A DNA stretch of 64,000 nt from Pokkaliibacter sp. MBI-7. Lineage in GTDB: Bacteria; Pseudomonadota; Gammaproteobacteria; Pseudomonadales; Balneatricaceae. The DNA lies in assembly GCF_029846635.1 (NCBI RefSeq), contig NZ_JARVTG010000002.1:1529501-1593500 (forward strand). Reading direction: 5' to 3'. The position numbers and the translations under genes were made by a program. The notes beneath the pieces are model-generated. The model did not search any database and was not told the origin of the DNA. It worked only from the letters and a program-made list of their open reading frames with translations. Positions 60,873-64,000 of this stretch are shown here, one piece after another; the stretch's first letter is position 1, and each line of letters begins with the position of its first letter.

Positions 60873-62750
60873 CTACCCGGAGACCGCCTGCTGCAGCGGG
60901 GAGCGGCAGTCCAGCGGCAAGCGCAGATGCATGGTCGTCCCCCTGCCCTGCAGCTCCGTTTCGATCCATACCCGGCCACCCAGCACCTCAGTGGTCAGAT
61001 GATGCACGATATGCAGCCCAAGCCCTGTGCCACCGGCGCCACGCCGGGTGGTGTAGAAAGGATCAAAAACACGTTTGATGTGCTCTGGCGCAATCCCGAT
61101 ACCATCGTCGCTGACCAGGATGTCCACCGACTGGTCGGCACTCACGCGGGCACTGATCGAAATGGTGCCGGTGTCGCCCGGGGTAAAGGCATGCACCAGC
61201 GCGTTATGCAGCAGGTTTTGTATCACCTGCCCCAGCGGCCCGGGATAACTGATCATTTCAATATCGGCAGGAATATCGGTCACCACCTGATGACCGCTGT
61301 GTTTCCACTGTCCATGGGTCAGGGCAAGAATGTCAGCCACCAGCGCCTGCAGGGAGAACGACTGGATGTCCGCATTGGCCCGGTCAGCGGCGACCTGACG
61401 GAACTGCTGAATCAGCGTTGCTGCCCGGTTGATATTAGCTTCAGCCATCTGCAGGCCATCGGTTTGATGCAGCAGCAACTGTTCCAGTTCAGAGCGCTTA
61501 ACCCCACCTGCCAGGAAGGCCTGGCGGAAGTCTCGCAGGCGGTCAGCCAGCGTGGTCACACACAGCATGACTGCCCCAATCGGGGTATTCAGCTCATGAG
61601 CAACCCCTGCCACCATCAACCCCAGTGAAGACAGCTTTTCTGTACGTACCAGCTCTTCCTGCGATGCCTGCAACTGGCCAAGCGTGGTGGTCAGCTGCGT
61701 ATTGCTGTGCTGCAACTCCTTTGCTCTGCTATCGAGGCGGCGGCGGCTCAGGGCAAGAAAACCGGCCAGGCAGGACACCATCAGCAGCACGGCAGCGCCA
61801 GCACTGAAGTAAAAAAGCTGCAACTGACGCTGAAGCACCAGCGGCGTGGTCACCCGTGACAGGGTATATAACTCTGGTATTTCATCGGCACTGATCTGCA
61901 GATCCTGCTCGGGGTTGGCACGCGCAAACGTCCATAGACCGTGCTCGTCGAGAAACTGCCCTGACTGCTCAGTGATGATGTGCTGCCAGACGTCCGGGTA
62001 CTCGACCTGAATACGACGAGAGGGATCGTTGAACATGAAACCCCACTCCTTGCTGGCGTCAGGCCCTACCAGCCAGTAACCCTGTTCATCAACCAGCATG
62101 GCATCAGCAGAGGTTCGGAGTTCCGCAATCAGCCGACTGGCGTCGAGATTCAGCACCGCTATTCCCTGCGTTTCTCCGCTGGCTGTCACCACTTTGGTCA
62201 CAGCACGCAGCGTCGGACGGTAGGGCGTCTCAATCTTCCCGCCCTCCACATTGAGGTCCAGTGGCGAGACATAGACCTTACCGGGTTCCGTCTTCAACCC
62301 CTGCTGCACGTAGTAGCGACCGGATTTGTTCTGTAAGTCATGCTCGGTAATGGTCTTGAGCTGCGGCCCTGTTCTGTCGACACGGACCTGCTCCATCCCC
62401 TGATTCGATAACCAGCGAATCTGCATGTACTGAGGGTAAGCACGGCCTGCATCGCTGAACAGACTGGCCAGCAGCGTATCGGGAGCGGCAGCTGAGCTGT
62501 CCAGCACGGATGCGGTGCTGCCCGCCAGCAACAATACATCCTGATAGACCTTGGTCAGATAGCTCTCGACCAGACGATTGTCATGAGCCACCAGATCACG
62601 CTGGGCATAACGGATCTGATCCAGCTCGCGGCTGGAGGCATTGTTATAGATCAGCCAGGTGCCCAGCGGGATGATGATCCACCAGGGCAGCAGGTACCCC
62701 AGCCAGAGGGTCGCCCGGCGAGCAGATGCAGGCGCCATGTGCTCACTCAT
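60873..62750 (-). CDS. Membrane-bound sensor histidine kinase
   Basis: This 625-residue protein has a first transmembrane helix (about residues 14-36), a large periplasmic dCache-like sensor (about 40-310), a second helix (about 312-336), a coiled coil and a HisKA domain with His at VAGVAHELNTPIGAV, then HATPase with N-box NLLHNALVHA, DDGIGIA and GGTGLGLHIV. No receiver domain or cognate regulator lies beside it. Its start overlaps the end of the EAL gene by four bases, so the two are co-expressed. The sensed ligand is unknown. Confidence 0.85.
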   Translation of the reverse strand: MSEHMAPASARRATLWLGYLLPWWIIIPLGTWLIYNNASSRELDQIRYAQRDLVAHDNRLVESYLTKVYQDVLLLAGSTASVLDSSAAAPDTLLASLFSDAGRAYPQYMQIRWLSNQGMEQVRVDRTGPQLKTITEHDLQNKSGRYYVQQGLKTEPGKVYVSPLDLNVEGGKIETPYRPTLRAVTKVVTASGETQGIAVLNLDASRLIAELRTSADAMLVDEQGYWLVGPDASKEWGFMFNDPSRRIQVEYPDVWQHIITEQSGQFLDEHGLWTFARANPEQDLQISADEIPELYTLSRVTTPLVLQRQLQLFYFSAGAAVLLMVSCLAGFLALSRRRLDSRAKELQHSNTQLTTTLGQLQASQEELVRTEKLSSLGLMVAGVAHELNTPIGAVMLCVTTLADRLRDFRQAFLAGGVKRSELEQLLLHQTDGLQMAEANINRAATLIQQFRQVAADRANADIQSFSLQALVADILALTHGQWKHSGHQVVTDIPADIEMISYPGPLGQVIQNLLHNALVHAFTPGDTGTISISARVSADQSVDILVSDDGIGIAPEHIKRVFDPFYTTRRGAGGTGLGLHIVHHLTTEVLGGRVWIETELQGRGTTMHLRLPLDCRSPLQQAVSG

Positions 62751-64000
62751 CTTTCGCCCTGCTTGCGGTTATGCAGCCACTGGATAAGGTCCTCCAGTGG
62801 CATGGGCCTGCCAAACAGCCAGCCCTGACCAATGTTGCAGCCATTGTCACGCAACCAGTTGGCCTGCTGCTCGGTTTCCACCCCCTCTGCTACCACCGAA
62901 ATATCCAACCGCTTGCCCAGCGCAATGATCATGCGCACCAGCGAACGGCTGCGCTCGTCCTTATCAAGGCGTGACACAAAGGCAATATCGATCTTCAGAT
63001 GATCCGCAGGCAGTTCAAGCAGATATTCCAGCGATGACATCCCGGTGCCAAAATCATCGATGGCGACCGTTCCTCCCAGAGTCCGGTGCTGTTCCAGTAA
63101 GGCCGCAACCTGATGGAAAGACTGCATCATCGCCGTCTCGGTCACTTCAAGGCATAGCCGCTTGCGCTCTATTCCTGCCGCCTCGTAGGCCACACGCAAC
63201 CGATCAAACACATCTGCCCGCTCAAGCTGACGTGCCGAATAGTTGACGCTGACCAGCATCTTTTCGAACCCTTCCGAATTGAGGCGCTGCACGGCCTGAC
63301 AGGCGTGGTTGACGACAATGTCACCTATGCAGTGGATATAAGCCGACTGTTCAGCCAGCGGGATAAACACACCGGGGGAAATCATGCCCTGGTCGGATTG
63401 CCAGCGAATCAGCGCCTCTACTCCGACCACCTCGTCTGTCTGCAAATCGACCTGCGGCTGATAGTGCAGAATAAACTGCTGCTCGCGAATGGCCGTCACC
63501 AGCTTCTGCATCAACGCGAAGCGCTCGCTGGCCTGCCGCTCAAACTCCGGATCAAACGGCTGCACTGACCCGGCACCATGGGCCTTGGCAATACGCAACG
63601 TGGTGACCGCCGAGCGCAGTAGTGACGATGCATCTTCCGCCCCCACCGTCAGTGACATGGCCGTCAGGCAGGCCGTGAGATTATGGCTGCTCTGGTTGAT
63701 TTCAAAGGGCTGCTCAAACATCTGCTGTGCAGCATGCAGATTGACACTGTCGGCATGTCCGATGATGGCAAACAGATCCGAATGCAGACGCCCGATGACC
63801 GTAGGCTGAGGAAAGGACACCGACAGGCGTTCAGCCACTGCCTGCAGGACCGCATCACCAAACCCGGAACCAAACAGGTTGTTGAAACCGGAGAAGTGAT
63901 CCAGATCCAGCAGTACCAGCCGGAACATGCTGGCATCCTTCAGCTTATTCAGACGCGCCAGCTCCCGTAAGATCGCACTGCGATTGGGAATACCCAACAG
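62747..64000 (-). CDS. Cyclic-di-GMP phosphodiesterase (degenerate GGDEF + EAL), 5' end outside window
   Basis: The frame is open to the right edge, so the N-terminus is missing. The GGDEF domain is degenerate (GRLHSDLF at the active-site loop) and should not make c-di-GMP. The EAL domain keeps its catalytic set: VEALIRW, VSVNYSARQ, EVTETAMM, DDFGTG, LKIDIAFV, AEGVET and GQGWLFGRP. It would degrade c-di-GMP. A four-base overlap with the kinase gene suggests the two form one signalling unit. Confidence 0.87.
   Translation of the reverse strand: MLGIPNRSAILRELARLNKLKDASMFRLVLLDLDHFSGFNNLFGSGFGDAVLQAVAERLSVSFPQPTVIGRLHSDLFAIIGHADSVNLHAAQQMFEQPFEINQSSHNLTACLTAMSLTVGAEDASSLLRSAVTTLRIAKAHGAGSVQPFDPEFERQASERFALMQKLVTAIREQQFILHYQPQVDLQTDEVVGVEALIRWQSDQGMISPGVFIPLAEQSAYIHCIGDIVVNHACQAVQRLNSEGFEKMLVSVNYSARQLERADVFDRLRVAYEAAGIERKRLCLEVTETAMMQSFHQVAALLEQHRTLGGTVAIDDFGTGMSSLEYLLELPADHLKIDIAFVSRLDKDERSRSLVRMIIALGKRLDISVVAEGVETEQQANWLRDNGCNIGQGWLFGRPMPLEDLIQWLHNRKQGER

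Noticed and set aside
60694..60969. A 91-codon - strand frame upstream of rbsD
   Set aside because: It overlaps the end of the histidine kinase gene in another frame, has no ribosome site and no motif.

Overview
The window reads as a chromosomal segment of a marine-type gammaproteobacterium, probably Oceanospirillales-like. This is inferred from gene content and moderate-to-high GC core codon use; no rRNA or tRNA gene is present to settle it. Most of the window is ordinary core sequence with short operons. Two stretches of lower GC interrupt it: 13.6-25.4 kb and 41.6-44.7 kb.

Left core (1-13.4 kb): the end of a Lon-family protease, a small membrane protein, a DUF945-like envelope protein, a SlyA/MarR regulator with a consensus SlyA box heading an HlyD/DUF2955 efflux pair, a DUF4328 membrane protein, an RpiR regulator divergent from a urate/xanthine permease and PuuE allantoinase (purine catabolism), an EamA exporter and a Bcr/CflA drug exporter.

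Island 1 (13.6-25.4 kb) is the most unusual part. It holds orphan toxin-domain and immunity-like genes, all on the + strand, packed against the 3' end of a convergent helix-hairpin-helix (HhH) gene (25439-26563, - strand). Three copies of a nuclease-toxin/Imm49-like pair are present: one truncated by an IS3 remnant and two longer ones. Between payloads lies a recurring leader of about 260 bp containing a decayed copy of the HhH gene's last ~28 codons in antisense. The same leader precedes at least three different payloads. A sixth, older HhH tail lies near 19.0 kb. This looks like a cassette array that grew by recombination at the HhH gene tail. Two IS5/IS903-type elements and a DUF99 gene also sit in the island.

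Middle core (25.4-41.5 kb): the intact HhH protein, a DUF4377 lipoprotein, a three-domain Aas-type acyltransferase/acyl-ACP ligase, an XRE regulator, a solute-binding protein, SRPBCC and GNAT proteins, two tandem paralogous response-regulator/TPR proteins, an ABM monooxygenase and a lipoprotein.

Island 2 (41.6-44.7 kb) looks like a broken integron. The N-terminal remnant of an integron-type integrase diverges from two gene cassettes separated by an attC-like site. The cassettes encode a GHKL-ATPase/nuclease-like protein and an HNH protein, a plausible uncharacterised defence pair.

Right core (45-64 kb): a photolyase with a DUF2256 partner, a codB-pucR-codA locus whose CodA has Ser at the position of E. 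coli Asp314 (pointing to 5-methylcytosine), a DoxX and two pirins, a complete rbsDACBKR ribose operon with a double operator, and a histidine kinase overlapping an EAL-domain protein cut by the window edge.
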